A DNA stretch of 8,687 nucleotides from Blastocatellia bacterium (GCA_013695495.1 JACDAK010000201.1:1-8687); one strand, 5' to 3'. Numbered from the stretch's first letter, positions 1 to 6,726 are shown. The notes: generated by a model not told the origin, from the sequence alone. Numbers and translations are program-made.

Positions 1-538
1 CCATAGTGCCAAGCAGATTCTGGACATGATGCCCAACCTCGTGTGCTATCACGTATGCCTGTGCAAATTCGCCGGGAGCCTTGAACTGCCGCTCAAGCTC
101 GTCAAAGAACCCATAATCCAGATAAAGCTTATTATCGCCCGGACAATAGAAGGGTCCCGTCGCAGAACTCGCGTAACCGCACGCCGATGAAACCTCGCGA
201 GTAAACAAAACGAGGTTGGGGCGTTGGTACCGCATCCCGGCTTGGGCCGGGAGTATCTCGCCCCATGCGTCCTCAGTGCTGCCCAAAACCGCACTCACGA
301 ATTGCCGCTCAACATCATTAGTCCCGCCGGTCGTGCCTCTGTTCGACGCCGTTTGAGTTTGATCTCCCTGAGTTTGGCCCTGCAGTCCATCGAGCAACTG
401 TCGCGGATCACCGCCGCACAGCAGGATGATGACTGCTAATACGAGCACGCCAAGTCCGCCGCCTCCGACCGCAATGCCGCGCCCCATTCCGCGACGGTCC
501 TCCACATTCGTACTTTGCCGCTGACTGCCCCAACGCAT
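1..538 (-). CDS. ypfJ: YpfJ-family neutral zinc metallopeptidase (5' part, C-terminus beyond left edge)
   Basis: Read leftward from the ATG at 538 the frame is open to the window edge (179 codons). The opening matches the family of putative neutral zinc metallopeptidases (YpfJ, Pfam Zn_peptidase): a short Arg-rich cytoplasmic start with MRWG, a Gly-rich stretch leading into one membrane segment (about 22-42), and a Gln/Thr/Gly-rich linker (52-73). The ectodomain follows, with paired cysteines (C120, C132) in SSACGYASSATGPFYCPGD and the zinc motif HEVGH (H166, E167, H170) in AYVIAHEVGHHVQNLLGTM. The protein is expected to be membrane-anchored with its catalytic domain outside the cytoplasm; the substrate is unknown for the family. 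The start is supported by AGGGGG about 10 bases upstream. The third zinc ligand and C-terminus lie outside the window. It is divergent from the HU gene. Family call is firm, function unknown. Confidence 0.93.
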   Translation of the reverse strand, partial: MRWGSQRQSTNVEDRRGMGRGIAVGGGGLGVLVLAVIILLCGGDPRQLLDGLQGQTQGDQTQTASNRGTTGGTNDVERQFVSAVLGSTEDAWGEILPAQAGMRYQRPNLVLFTREVSSACGYASSATGPFYCPGDNKLYLDYGFFDELERQFKAPGEFAQAYVIAHEVGHHVQNLLGTM

Positions 539-584
539 ATCGCACTATCCCCCTGTTATCTGAGTCGACTTTCCTTGGAGCTTT

Positions 585-593
585 ATTCTAGCA
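585..593 (-). promoter_or_regulatory. Candidate extended -10 promoter of the ypfJ-like gene
   Basis: On the minus strand this reads TGCTAGAAT, an extended -10 (TGn plus TAGAAT, 5/6 to TATAAT), about 47 bases before the ypfJ start codon. No good -35 lies 16-18 bases upstream, which is tolerable for an extended -10 promoter. Seen in sequence; activity is inferred. Confidence 0.4.
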
Positions 594-691
594 CCTTGGT
601 AGCAGATCGCTTAAAAGAATACGTCGGGCGCGTAACCTGTCAGACAATCAGCAATAACTTTGTGTTAGGATAATGCATTTTCCGCAAAATC

Positions 692-721
692 TTGACACAC
701 GTGAACTTACGGGGTTAAGAT
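692..721 (+). promoter_or_regulatory. Sigma-70-type promoter of the HU gene
   Basis: A perfect -35 TTGACA (692-697) is followed after 18 bases by TAAGAT (716-721, 4/6 to TATAAT). Transcription would start near 728, giving a leader of roughly 55 bases before the HU ATG at 783. The position fits a single-gene HU transcript ending at the terminator at 1100-1147. Confidence 0.6.
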
Positions 722-746
722 GAATTGTTAAACAGTAATAATTATT

Positions 747-760
747 CGTTCCACGTTCCA
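747..760 (+). repeat. Tandem 7-bp duplication in the HU leader
   Basis: CGTTCCA occurs twice in direct succession (747-753 and 754-760), inside the predicted 5' untranslated leader of the HU gene and ahead of its ribosome binding site. It may be chance or a small protein- or RNA-binding site; nothing else identifies it. Confidence 0.35.
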
Positions 761-782
761 TGCCCACGCACAGGAGGAAGTG

Positions 783-1070
783 ATGATCAAGTTAGATATC
801 GTCAACCAGGTAGCCGAACGGACCGGCGTCTCAAAGCAGAAAGCCGAACAGGTTGTCGATTCTTTGTTCAATGCGATGAAAGACGCACTTGCCGACGGGA
901 AACGGATCGAGCTGCGTGGGTTTGGCGTTTTTGTGGTGAAACCGCGAAAACGGGGCGTTGGGCGAAACCCGCGGACCGGCGAAGAGGTTCCGATCCCGGC
1001 AGGCAAAACGATAAGATTCAAGCCCGGGAAAGACTTGTCTGCACAAGAGGTCGACGGCGACGCCGGTTAG
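783..1070 (+). CDS. HU/IHF-family DNA-binding nucleoid protein
   Basis: 95 aa, the usual length of HU and IHF subunits. The N-terminal helices (MIKLDIVNQVAERTGVSKQK and following, 1-40) form the dimerisation part. The bacterial histone-like signature follows from G46 (GFGVFVVKPRKRG, then GRNPRTGE at 60-67), covering the beta-arm whose tip carries the DNA-intercalating proline (RNPRTG). IPAGKTIRFKPGKDL closes the fold. It bends and compacts DNA as a dimer in the cytoplasm. The ATG at 783 has a strong AGGAGG (772-777) five bases upstream; a GTG at 780 in the same frame is too close to that site to be preferred. The gene has its own promoter and terminator, so it is probably monocistronic. Whether it behaves as HU or as an IHF-like subunit cannot be told from sequence alone. 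Confidence 0.97.
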   Translation: MIKLDIVNQVAERTGVSKQKAEQVVDSLFNAMKDALADGKRIELRGFGVFVVKPRKRGVGRNPRTGEEVPIPAGKTIRFKPGKDLSAQEVDGDAG

Positions 1071-1099
1071 TCTCAATCAACGCGCTTTTCTTTTTACTC

Positions 1100-1147
1100 G
1101 GTCGTAAATTCATGCTGATTCATTTAAGCTGAAATTACGGCCTTTTT
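1100..1147 (+). terminator. Intrinsic terminator of the HU gene
   Basis: The left arm 1100-1112 (GGTCGTAAATTCA) pairs with 1130-1142 (TGAAATTACGGCC): 12 pairs including one G-U, with one A-A mismatch. After a one-base bulge, three more inner pairs (GCT with AGC) close a 10-base loop. A T5 run (1143-1147) follows directly, then GATTTTC. The next start codon (1155) lies only 7 bases beyond the T-tract, so the same hairpin is also the immediate upstream context of the protease gene. Confidence 0.85.
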
Positions 1148-1154
1148 GATTTTC

Positions 1155-2183
1155 ATGGACGGGCAGGAAAGCTACACAGAGATCTATTATTTCGAGAAAC
1201 CCTCGCTGCGGCCGACCTTCCGCACCTGGGTCAAGCACATCCTGCTTTTGCTCGTCACATTTGCGACTGCCACTGTCGCCGGTTCGCTATACCCTTTCGG
1301 CCCGTTTCCGATATTGCCCGAAAGCGACCCGCAAACTTGGCCTGAGGTACTCGTCTTCGTCGCGCATCTTCCCAGAGCATACATCGGCTTGATCTCCGGC
1401 GTCGTTTATCAGCTCGCAACCGAACCCGCGTACCTCATTCACGGCTTAAGTTTCTCTGTGTCGCTTCTTTTTATTCTTGTGGCTCACGAGATGGGGCACT
1501 ACATAGCGTGCCGCATCTACCGAGTTGATGCAACGCTGCCCTATTTCCTGCCGACACCGCCCATGATCGGGCCTGCCGGAACCTTCGGCGCGTTCATACG
1601 CATCCGCTCGCCGTTTCCGACCAGAAAATCGATCTTCGATATCGGCATCGCAGGGCCGATCGCGGGATTTCTCGCGCTTTTGCCAATCGCAGCAATTGGA
1701 GTCTGGACCGCCCAACCCGCACCCTCGCAGGTGATCGACAATTACGGCGGACTTGTATTTGCCGACCCGCTGACGATGCAGATTCTTGCGGCGATCGCGG
1801 GCGTAAATCTTGACGCTTCGTACGGGAACGCGTTCTATTACGCCGCGTGGGTAGGGCTTCTTGTCACGGCGCTGAATCTTATTCCCGCAGGGCAGCTCGA
1901 TGGCGGCCACTCGATCTACGCGGTCTTCGGCAGCACAGTGCACCGTTGGGCAGGGCGCGTCGCCTTCGTGATCATGGCGGTGTTGTCAGTGGTGGGGCTG
2001 CTTTATTTCAAAAGTCCGAGCGGGTTCCTGATCGCGGTATTGCTCGCGGTAATGCTACGGATCCCGCATCCCGAGCCGTGGGACGATTCGCCTCTCGACG
2101 CCAAGCGCAAGGTGCTGGCGCTTGTGACGCTTGTCGTGTTTATCCTGAGCTTTGTGCCGTTTCCGATACGGCTCGTTATTTAA
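1155..2183 (+). CDS. Site-2-protease-type intramembrane zinc metalloprotease (M50 family)
   Basis: 342 aa from ATG 1155, strongly hydrophobic with several membrane segments (about 28-46, 65-85, 97-118, 163-184, 228-245, 268-285, 290-302, 319-340). The M50 catalytic set is complete: HEMGH (H111, E112, H115) inside a membrane helix, and NLIPAGQLDGGH near 241-252 supplying the third zinc ligand (D249). The AGTFGAFIRIRSPFPTRKSIFDIGIAGPIAGF stretch (141-172) contains the conserved Gly-rich segment typical of the EGY1-like/cyanobacterial branch. No PDZ domain is seen, unlike RseP. Such enzymes cut membrane-embedded substrates, often to release regulators; the substrate here is unknown. An in-frame TTG at 1146 lies in the T-tract of the preceding terminator and is rejected as the start. 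No Shine-Dalgarno is evident before the ATG, which is odd. The stop overlaps the convergent gene's stop. Confidence 0.92.
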   Translation: MDGQESYTEIYYFEKPSLRPTFRTWVKHILLLLVTFATATVAGSLYPFGPFPILPESDPQTWPEVLVFVAHLPRAYIGLISGVVYQLATEPAYLIHGLSFSVSLLFILVAHEMGHYIACRIYRVDATLPYFLPTPPMIGPAGTFGAFIRIRSPFPTRKSIFDIGIAGPIAGFLALLPIAAIGVWTAQPAPSQVIDNYGGLVFADPLTMQILAAIAGVNLDASYGNAFYYAAWVGLLVTALNLIPAGQLDGGHSIYAVFGSTVHRWAGRVAFVIMAVLSVVGLLYFKSPSGFLIAVLLAVMLRIPHPEPWDDSPLDAKRKVLALVTLVVFILSFVPFPIRLVI

Positions 2184-3190
2184 TTCGCCCCCGGCAGCAG
2201 CCCCTTCATCTCGCGGACCATTTTCTCGACGTCTTCCTGTCCGTCGAGTGCGATCATAAAGAAGTCATAGCTCGTCTGGAAGCAGACCATCCCGTTCGCA
2301 AAAAACCATACACCTTCCAGCATCGGGTTTCCGCCGAGAAGCCAGTCGATTGGAGCTCCGGTGATCGTCTTGGGGTTGAAGACATTCGTCATCATCACCG
2401 CACCCGACGCAAACGAGAATGCTCCCAAAAGCGGAGCGCCTACCTTGCGTGCGATGTCTGATTCAAATTTGATCCTTTCTGCTTCAGCTTCGCTAAGATC
2501 GCCTTTCGCGATAAGTTCTTTCTGATCTTTCAGATATGCGTGGAACTGCGATCCAAGCTTCTGCACGGACCAAGCCGGGAGCGCCGAATTGAAAAGCCAG
2601 TGCGAACTAAGCCCGGTGAAGACCACCCCCAATCCCGCTCCGACAGCCATTGAGGCTCCGGTCACGGCCGCCTGCATCGGGTTATTTTGAGCCCAATCCG
2701 TCGCTTTCGAAATTGACCGCCAGCCCGAGTTCAGCGTCCGCGTCCATCCGGCGCCAAAGCTTACGGCGCTCGAAACTTGGCGAGCCCCCGCTTCTACCCT
2801 TTCCTTGGCATCATTGAACGCCTTACCCGCCTTTTCTCCAGCAGTTCCAAACGCCTCGCCTGCGGCCTTTCCTGCTTCTTTGGCAACCTGGCCGACGACT
2901 TCTGACGCATCCTCGGCTGCATCGCGGATCGGCTTACTCGCCGACCATGCCTTCTTCGCAGTTTCTTCGGCCGTCTTCAGCGTATCTTCAGCAGCCTTGA
3001 CCGCATGCTTGCCAGCGTCACTTTTGCCGGCCTCTGACCTGATCTTCTCAGCACCCTTAGCCGCAGAATCCGCAACAGCACGTGCGCCTGTCTCGACCTT
3101 TTCTTTCAGGCCGAGCTGTTTATCGATCTCCTCGAACTTGTCCTTCGCGTCACGCTGCCACTTCTCAAAACGGTCTTTATAATCACTCAT
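2180..3190 (-). CDS. LEA-like Ala/Lys/Glu-rich protein with hydrophobic C-terminal domain, function unknown
   Basis: 336 aa. Residues 1-140 are highly charged and alanine-rich (segments such as GAEKIRSEAGKSDAGKHAVK and EAGKAAGEAFGTAGEKAGKA). This amphipathic, irregular roughly 11-residue pattern resembles group 3 LEA or apolipoprotein-like helices, and it has no cysteines. The rest is different: hydrophobic stretches at about 172-204, 248-272 and 283-316, separated by a charged helix (220-246), with many Trp/Phe residues. This suggests a membrane-associated C-terminal domain that I do not recognise. LEA-like proteins are linked to desiccation and membrane or protein protection; that role here is inference. 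The start ATG at 3190 has a clear AGGGGAT about 8 bases upstream. The gene is convergent with the protease and divergent from yacG. Low-complexity composition can mislead homology calls, so only the architecture is claimed. Confidence 0.85.
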   Translation of the reverse strand: MSDYKDRFEKWQRDAKDKFEEIDKQLGLKEKVETGARAVADSAAKGAEKIRSEAGKSDAGKHAVKAAEDTLKTAEETAKKAWSASKPIRDAAEDASEVVGQVAKEAGKAAGEAFGTAGEKAGKAFNDAKERVEAGARQVSSAVSFGAGWTRTLNSGWRSISKATDWAQNNPMQAAVTGASMAVGAGLGVVFTGLSSHWLFNSALPAWSVQKLGSQFHAYLKDQKELIAKGDLSEAEAERIKFESDIARKVGAPLLGAFSFASGAVMMTNVFNPKTITGAPIDWLLGGNPMLEGVWFFANGMVCFQTSYDFFMIALDGQEDVEKMVREMKGLLPGAN

Positions 3191-3380
3191 TTCGATATCC
3201 CCTGTGCCTTATTTGTCTGAATTACGACCATCGCCGCTGATTTGTTCGTTATGATGCTCCGCAGGCCGCTAAACTTTGTATGATTGCATCAACACAGAGA
3301 AGTTTCAATGTTTTTCGCAGATGCTGAACAACTTTTGGCGACACGGAGTATGTGCTAACCTTTTGTTTTTGATCGGTTGT

Positions 3381-3587
3381 ATGAGAACGGTAAGGTGTCC
3401 ATATTGTTCAAAAGCTGCAGAGTGGGACGGAAACGAATATAGGCCGTTCTGTTCGGAACGTTGTAAGCTGCTCGACCTCGGCGTGTGGATCGATGAAGGT
3501 TACCGGCTGCCGACCGAAGCGGCCGAGCTCACTGAAGAAGACGTCGACGAGTTGGACCGAACTATTGGCAATGCAAACGGCGATTGA
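3381..3587 (+). CDS. yacG: YacG-type zinc-binding protein (DNA gyrase inhibitor family)
   Basis: 68 aa, matching the usual length of about 65. The family's four-cysteine zinc site is intact: CPYC (C6, C9) and FCSERC (C24, C28), followed by the diagnostic LLDLGVWIDEGYRLP (30-44). The C-terminus is acidic (EEDVDELD), also typical. In E. coli YacG binds GyrB and inhibits gyrase; the same role is assumed. The open frame extends upstream to an ATG at 3276, but that 35-residue extension has no family match. The ATG at 3381 places the zinc motif six residues from the start, as in homologues. No strong Shine-Dalgarno precedes it. It lies 16 bases before the small membrane protein gene and may lead a three-gene operon. 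The gene is often near coaE elsewhere; that is not the case here. Confidence 0.92.
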   Translation: MRTVRCPYCSKAAEWDGNEYRPFCSERCKLLDLGVWIDEGYRLPTEAAELTEEDVDELDRTIGNANGD

Positions 3588-3603
3588 CGCGCACTGAAAC
3601 ATT

Positions 3604-3852
3604 ATGATCGACCTTCCAGGCGGTGCCGCGGTCGCGGGAATCGCAGCATTCATTTTCTTTATCGTGCTTGCGGGAGTAGCGTACATCATTTTCCGGATGC
3701 TGCGAAAAACTGTGCGCATGGCGTTTCGAATGGCTATCGTAGCCGCGATCCTTGTGATCGCCATGGCCGGGTCGCTCTCGCTCTGGTGGCTGAATTCCGG
3801 TGCCTCGGCTCCCGCCCAAAAAGCTAAGCCAACTCCGGCGAAGAAAAAATAG
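3604..3852 (+). CDS. Small two-helix membrane protein of unknown function
   Basis: 82 aa. Two hydrophobic segments (about 8-31 and 41-62) flank a short basic loop (RMLRKTVRMAFR, 31-42). The tail after residue 65 is Pro/Ala/Lys-rich, ending PAKKK. The positive-inside rule puts the basic loop and perhaps the lysine-rich tail in the cytoplasm, although both sides of the second helix are basic or neutral, so topology is uncertain. I do not recognise a family. It sits 16 bases after yacG and 23 bases before the MFS gene on the same strand, consistent with co-transcription. The reverse frames here are shadows. No good ribosome binding site is visible, so the gene rests on its membrane-protein pattern and its fit between neighbours. 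Confidence 0.7.
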   Translation: MIDLPGGAAVAGIAAFIFFIVLAGVAYIIFRMLRKTVRMAFRMAIVAAILVIAMAGSLSLWWLNSGASAPAQKAKPTPAKKK

Positions 3853-3875
3853 TGCGCTCAGCTCCTCAAGTCTGA

Positions 3876-5114
3876 ATGACGTCGCCCAACCCGAAACCGC
3901 GCTTTTGGAAACGATATTCCGGATTGCCGCCGACCGTTTTCGCTCTCAGCGTTGTCAGTTTTCTGAATGATGCGTCGAGCGAGATGATCTATCCGCTCCT
4001 GCCCGCTTTTCTCTTTGTCACGCTCGGGGCCACGCCTTTCGCCATCGGCCTGATCGAAGGCCTGGCCGAATCCGCAGCCAGCATTCTAAAGCTATTTTCC
4101 GGCTATCTCAGCGACAAGTTCGGCAAGCGCAAACTGCCGGTTTTCTTGGGCTATTCCCTCGCCGCCGTAACTCGTCCGCTACTGGCTTTCGTCACGAGCT
4201 GGCCGCAGGTGCTGGTCGTTCGCATGGCTGATCGGGCGGGCAAAGGCATCCGCGGTGCTCCCCGCGACGCCCTGCTCGCGGCCGACGTGCCGATGGAAAA
4301 GCGCGGCCTCGCCTTTGGCTTTAACCGCGCTGCCGATCACCTCGGCGCCGTCGTGGGGCCGGTGGTCGCGTTTTTCCTGATTACGTATCTCGCCGCCGAC
4401 CCGGACAGCCCTACCGCGCTCGAGTATCAACGCGTATTTCTCTATGCCTCGATCCCAGTCGTCATTGGCCTGTTCGTTATCGTTTTCTTCGTACGCGAAC
4501 TAGCTCCGCCGCCGATTCCGGCTGATGGTAACCCCATCAAATTTTCGCTCACCGAGTTCGACGGCAACTTCAAACGATTTCTTGTTGTCATTGCTTTGTT
4601 CACGCTCTCGAATTCTACGGACGCCTTTCTTCTGCTGCGGGCGGAACAGGCGGGCATCGCTCCGGCCCTACTGCCGATATTATGGATGGTGCTGCACTTC
4701 AGCAAAGTGCTTAGCTCCCTCGTCGGCGGCGAGCTCTCAGACAAGTTTGGACGTAAAGCTCTCATCATTTCCGGATGGCTGGTGTATGCGGTGGTCTATG
4801 CGGCCTTCGCCTTTGTAAGCTCTGAGTGGCAGGTCTGGGGCTTATTCGTGCTGTATGGGGTCTATTTCGGCCTGACCGGAGGAGCCGAACGGGCCTTTGT
4901 GGCTGATCTCGTAGAAGATGAAAAACGGGGAACGGCCTACGGGTTCTACAATCTCGCGATCGGCATCACCGTTTTTCCGGCATCGCTTATCTTCGGTTAT
5001 TTGTGGTACCAGTTTGGGGCCGAAACCGCGTTCCTCGTGAGTGCAGCCGTCTCCATCGTAGCCGCCGTCAGCCTTACTGCAGTTGCATCACGGCCGCGAA
5101 CGCAGGGCGCGTAA
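3876..5114 (+). CDS. Major facilitator superfamily (MFS) permease
   Basis: 412 aa with about twelve hydrophobic segments. MFS motif A occurs in both halves: GYLSDKFGKRK (76-86) and GGELSDKFGRK (284-294), the second marking the start of the C-terminal six-helix half. Other marks of this subgroup are LNDASSEMIYPLLP near the start (30-43), DRAGKGIRGAPRDALLA (119-135) and LSNSTDAFLLLRA (244-256). I associate these with the MJ1317-like branch of bacterial and archaeal permeases whose substrate is not established. It is expected in the inner membrane as a proton-coupled transporter, possibly an exporter, but the substrate cannot be read from sequence. The ATG at 3876 follows the small membrane protein by 23 bases with no obvious Shine-Dalgarno. 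The gene ends at a bidirectional terminator. Confidence 0.93.
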   Translation: MTSPNPKPRFWKRYSGLPPTVFALSVVSFLNDASSEMIYPLLPAFLFVTLGATPFAIGLIEGLAESAASILKLFSGYLSDKFGKRKLPVFLGYSLAAVTRPLLAFVTSWPQVLVVRMADRAGKGIRGAPRDALLAADVPMEKRGLAFGFNRAADHLGAVVGPVVAFFLITYLAADPDSPTALEYQRVFLYASIPVVIGLFVIVFFVRELAPPPIPADGNPIKFSLTEFDGNFKRFLVVIALFTLSNSTDAFLLLRAEQAGIAPALLPILWMVLHFSKVLSSLVGGELSDKFGRKALIISGWLVYAVVYAAFAFVSSEWQVWGLFVLYGVYFGLTGGAERAFVADLVEDEKRGTAYGFYNLAIGITVFPASLIFGYLWYQFGAETAFLVSAAVSIVAAVSLTAVASRPRTQGA

Positions 5115-5151
5115 AAAGGCGAGCCACTCCGGCCCGCCTTGAGAAATTTTT
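5113..5151. terminator. Bidirectional intrinsic terminator between MFS and the 75-aa gene
   Basis: Stem AAGGCG (5116-5121) pairs with CGCCTT (5135-5140). After one mismatch, GCC (5123-5125) pairs with GGC (5131-5133) around a five-base loop. On the plus strand a T-run (5147-5151) lies shortly downstream; on the minus strand an A-run (5113-5117) supplies T5 directly after the stem. It therefore serves both the MFS gene, whose stop overlaps its left side, and the leftward 75-aa gene ending at 5160. Confidence 0.75.
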
Positions 5152-5159
5152 GCTGCGAA

Positions 5160-5387
5160 TTAACCCGCGGTTTCGAAAAGTGCAAGGATCTGCTTGCCCT
5201 CTGCCGATCGAGGATCGATCGTGCGAAGGTGCTTTTGACCTTGCATTTCCCAGATGGCCGTTACCGAACCTTCCTTTTCGACTGCCTGGTAATGAACATC
5301 TTCGGGCTGTGCGGGTTCTTCCGCGGGTGCTTCTGAAGTACTTTCCGCGGTCTCTACTTCAGCCTGCTTAACTGCTTCGTCTGACAT
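5160..5387 (-). CDS. Small acidic protein of unknown function
   Basis: 75 aa. The first 30 residues are Glu/Ala/Ser/Pro-rich and probably disordered (SEAPAEEPAQPED). The remainder (31-75) looks folded, with two probable strands (VHYQAVEK, VTAIWEMQ), a turn and a C-terminal helix (EGKQILALFE). There are no cysteines, signal peptide or membrane segment, so it is likely cytoplasmic. I do not recognise a family. The reading frame is supported by TAGGAGA seven bases before the ATG, by the disordered-then-folded pattern, and by a matched terminator just past the stop. The flippase-like gene lies 159 bases upstream on the same strand with no terminator seen between, so read-through from it is possible. 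Confidence 0.72.
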   Translation of the reverse strand: MSDEAVKQAEVETAESTSEAPAEEPAQPEDVHYQAVEKEGSVTAIWEMQGQKHLRTIDPRSAEGKQILALFETAG

Positions 5388-5546
5388 TGAGGATCTCCTA
5401 ACAAACTACTATTAGTGGTGAAATCGGAATATCAGATTTTGCCACATCCTTATTGATCTTGTCGAGTTTTCAGATCATTTAACCCGTCGCGGCGAAAGCT
5501 CGTAGAACCAGAAATCTGAGGTAGGCTGATCGATCGTCCTTAACCT

Positions 5547-6644
5547 TCACCCGAAGGTCCTGTGGCCGTCCTCAGTCATCTCTACCTCTGTTATCGAACG
5601 CAGCGTAAGCCCGCGTTTTATTATTATGAGCAGCCCGACACCTGCCCAGAACAATATTCGCCCCTTTCGAATGATCGCGATCGTCACCCCGATGCCGGCA
5701 CCTATCGCGACCGTTTCCGCAACGAGCTCGGCACCCGCCTCATCAACTCCGATCATGAACGGTACCAGCTTAAACACAATAGTGATCAACCGGCTCACGC
5801 TTTCAAGCAGAAACGCGTTCAAAAGCGTGCCTGCCGTTTCGCTGATCCGATTTAAGATAAACAACACCTCGACGATCCCCAGCAAGTGAAACGATGCCTC
5901 CAGCAAACAGATGGGTAAAAAGCGTTTCGGATGCCGCCGGTAAAAGCCGTAGATAAAATTTTCGAACAGCCGCACCTGCATACGGCCGTTTTCCAGCAGC
6001 CGTCGGGCAAAGCCGAGTCGATAAAGGATTTCGCAGGTCTCGCTGGCGATATGCCATTGCCGCAGCACCATGAGAACGAGAAATATGACGGCAGCGATGA
6101 TCAGCACTATCAGAACATCCAGCGTGATCACCCAACTGGGTTCGATTTCGAAGGCACGGAGGAACGTGAACGCCCCGAGTATCAGAAATATACTTGTCGT
6201 AAAGCTATAAAAGAGATTTTCAGTCGCTATCGACGAAAGCCCCACCACTATCGGCACGCGTCGGCGAACCGCGACCGCCTTCGACGTTCCGCTTATCAGA
6301 ATCCCCAGCGGGATCATGCTGCTCATCGCTTCGCCGATGATCACGGCGGGGACCGTGTCCTTCATCCGTAGGGAGTAAGGCTCGTAAACTGACAGCGTCC
6401 ACGCAGCGGAGCGTAGGCAGATGCGGCAGAAATACAGCGCCACTATAACCCCGAAACCCACAAATCCGAATCGGCTCACATTCGCCGCGATTTCGCCAAC
6501 GCCAACCGCATAGACAAAATACGAAAACAGCGCAACTCCGCAAACCGTCAGCACGATCCCGAGAAGCTTCAGCCGCCAAATGTGCGTCGGCGTAAGTTGG
6601 TGCCGTTCAAATGCTGGTTCGGGAGGTGTCGGTTCAGAGCTCAC
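5547..6644 (-). CDS. Flippase-like integral membrane protein (UPF0104 / LPG-synthase transmembrane family)
   Basis: 365 aa. After a short hydrophilic Pro/Glu-rich start (1-20) there are several membrane segments (roughly 26-46, 60-76, 98-118, 132-162, 170-194, 242-264, 275-300, 308-345). Sequence features of the lysylphosphatidylglycerol-synthase transmembrane/flippase-like family include the conserved acidic motif in the middle (SSIATENLFYSF, 137-148), the basic stretch RRHPKRF (236-242) and the near-C-terminal IGVDEAGAE (298-306), equivalent to the family's IGxxE segment. The aminoacyl-transferase domain of full MprF is absent, so lipid flipping or transport is inferred, not shown. The start is GTG at 6644, with a weak AAAGG-like site about 9-10 bases upstream; no better ATG lies near. 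It is divergent from the acyl-CoA dehydrogenase. The 158 bases after its stop show no clear terminator. Confidence 0.87.
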   Translation of the reverse strand: MSSEPTPPEPAFERHQLTPTHIWRLKLLGIVLTVCGVALFSYFVYAVGVGEIAANVSRFGFVGFGVIVALYFCRICLRSAAWTLSVYEPYSLRMKDTVPAVIIGEAMSSMIPLGILISGTSKAVAVRRRVPIVVGLSSIATENLFYSFTTSIFLILGAFTFLRAFEIEPSWVITLDVLIVLIIAAVIFLVLMVLRQWHIASETCEILYRLGFARRLLENGRMQVRLFENFIYGFYRRHPKRFLPICLLEASFHLLGIVEVLFILNRISETAGTLLNAFLLESVSRLITIVFKLVPFMIGVDEAGAELVAETVAIGAGIGVTIAIIRKGRILFWAGVGLLIIIKRGLTLRSITEVEMTEDGHRTFG

Positions 6645-6650
6645 GTATTT

Positions 6651-6680
6651 TTGCCTTTTGCCGCGCTGCCTGTCTAAAAT
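6651..6680 (+). promoter_or_regulatory. Candidate promoter of the acyl-CoA dehydrogenase gene
   Basis: TTGCCT (6651-6656, 4/6 to TTGACA) and TAAAAT (6675-6680, 5/6 to TATAAT) are separated by 18 bases. Transcription would begin near 6687, about 40 bases before the ATG at 6727. It occupies the short 82-base gap between divergent genes. Inferred from motif match only. Confidence 0.45.
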
Positions 6681-6726
6681 GGTAGTTTAATCAATTTCAA
6701 AACATAAAACATTTTCAGGAATAACT

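Noticed and set aside
725..1132. 135-codon plus-strand frame across the HU gene
   Set aside because: It overlaps the HU gene in another frame, is Arg/Gly-rich shadow sequence, has no matching RBS, and extends into the terminator.
1146..1154. TTG start adding three residues to the protease
   Set aside because: The TTG lies inside the T-tract of the HU terminator with no RBS; the ATG at 1155 is the better start.
1446..1943. 165-codon minus-strand frame within the protease gene
   Set aside because: It is antisense to a well-supported M50 protease with intact catalytic motifs; its composition is Arg/Cys-rich shadow with no domain.
2805..3182. 125-codon Ala/Ser-rich plus-strand frame
   Set aside because: It is antisense to the Ala/Lys-rich part of the LEA-like gene; its composition is explained by the complementary codons.
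3276..3380. 35-residue N-terminal extension of YacG
   Set aside because: It has no resemblance to the family, and the ATG at 3381 places the CPxC motif as expected.
5388..5546. Terminator or small RNA between the flippase-like and 75-aa genes
   Set aside because: Only short, weak dyads (such as AAATC with GATTT around 5420-5440) without a suitable T-tract were found.
5562..6371. Several plus-strand frames (97, 87, 146 codons) over the flippase-like gene
   Set aside because: They are antisense to a coherent multi-helix membrane protein, with His/Arg/Pro-rich shadow composition and no RBS.
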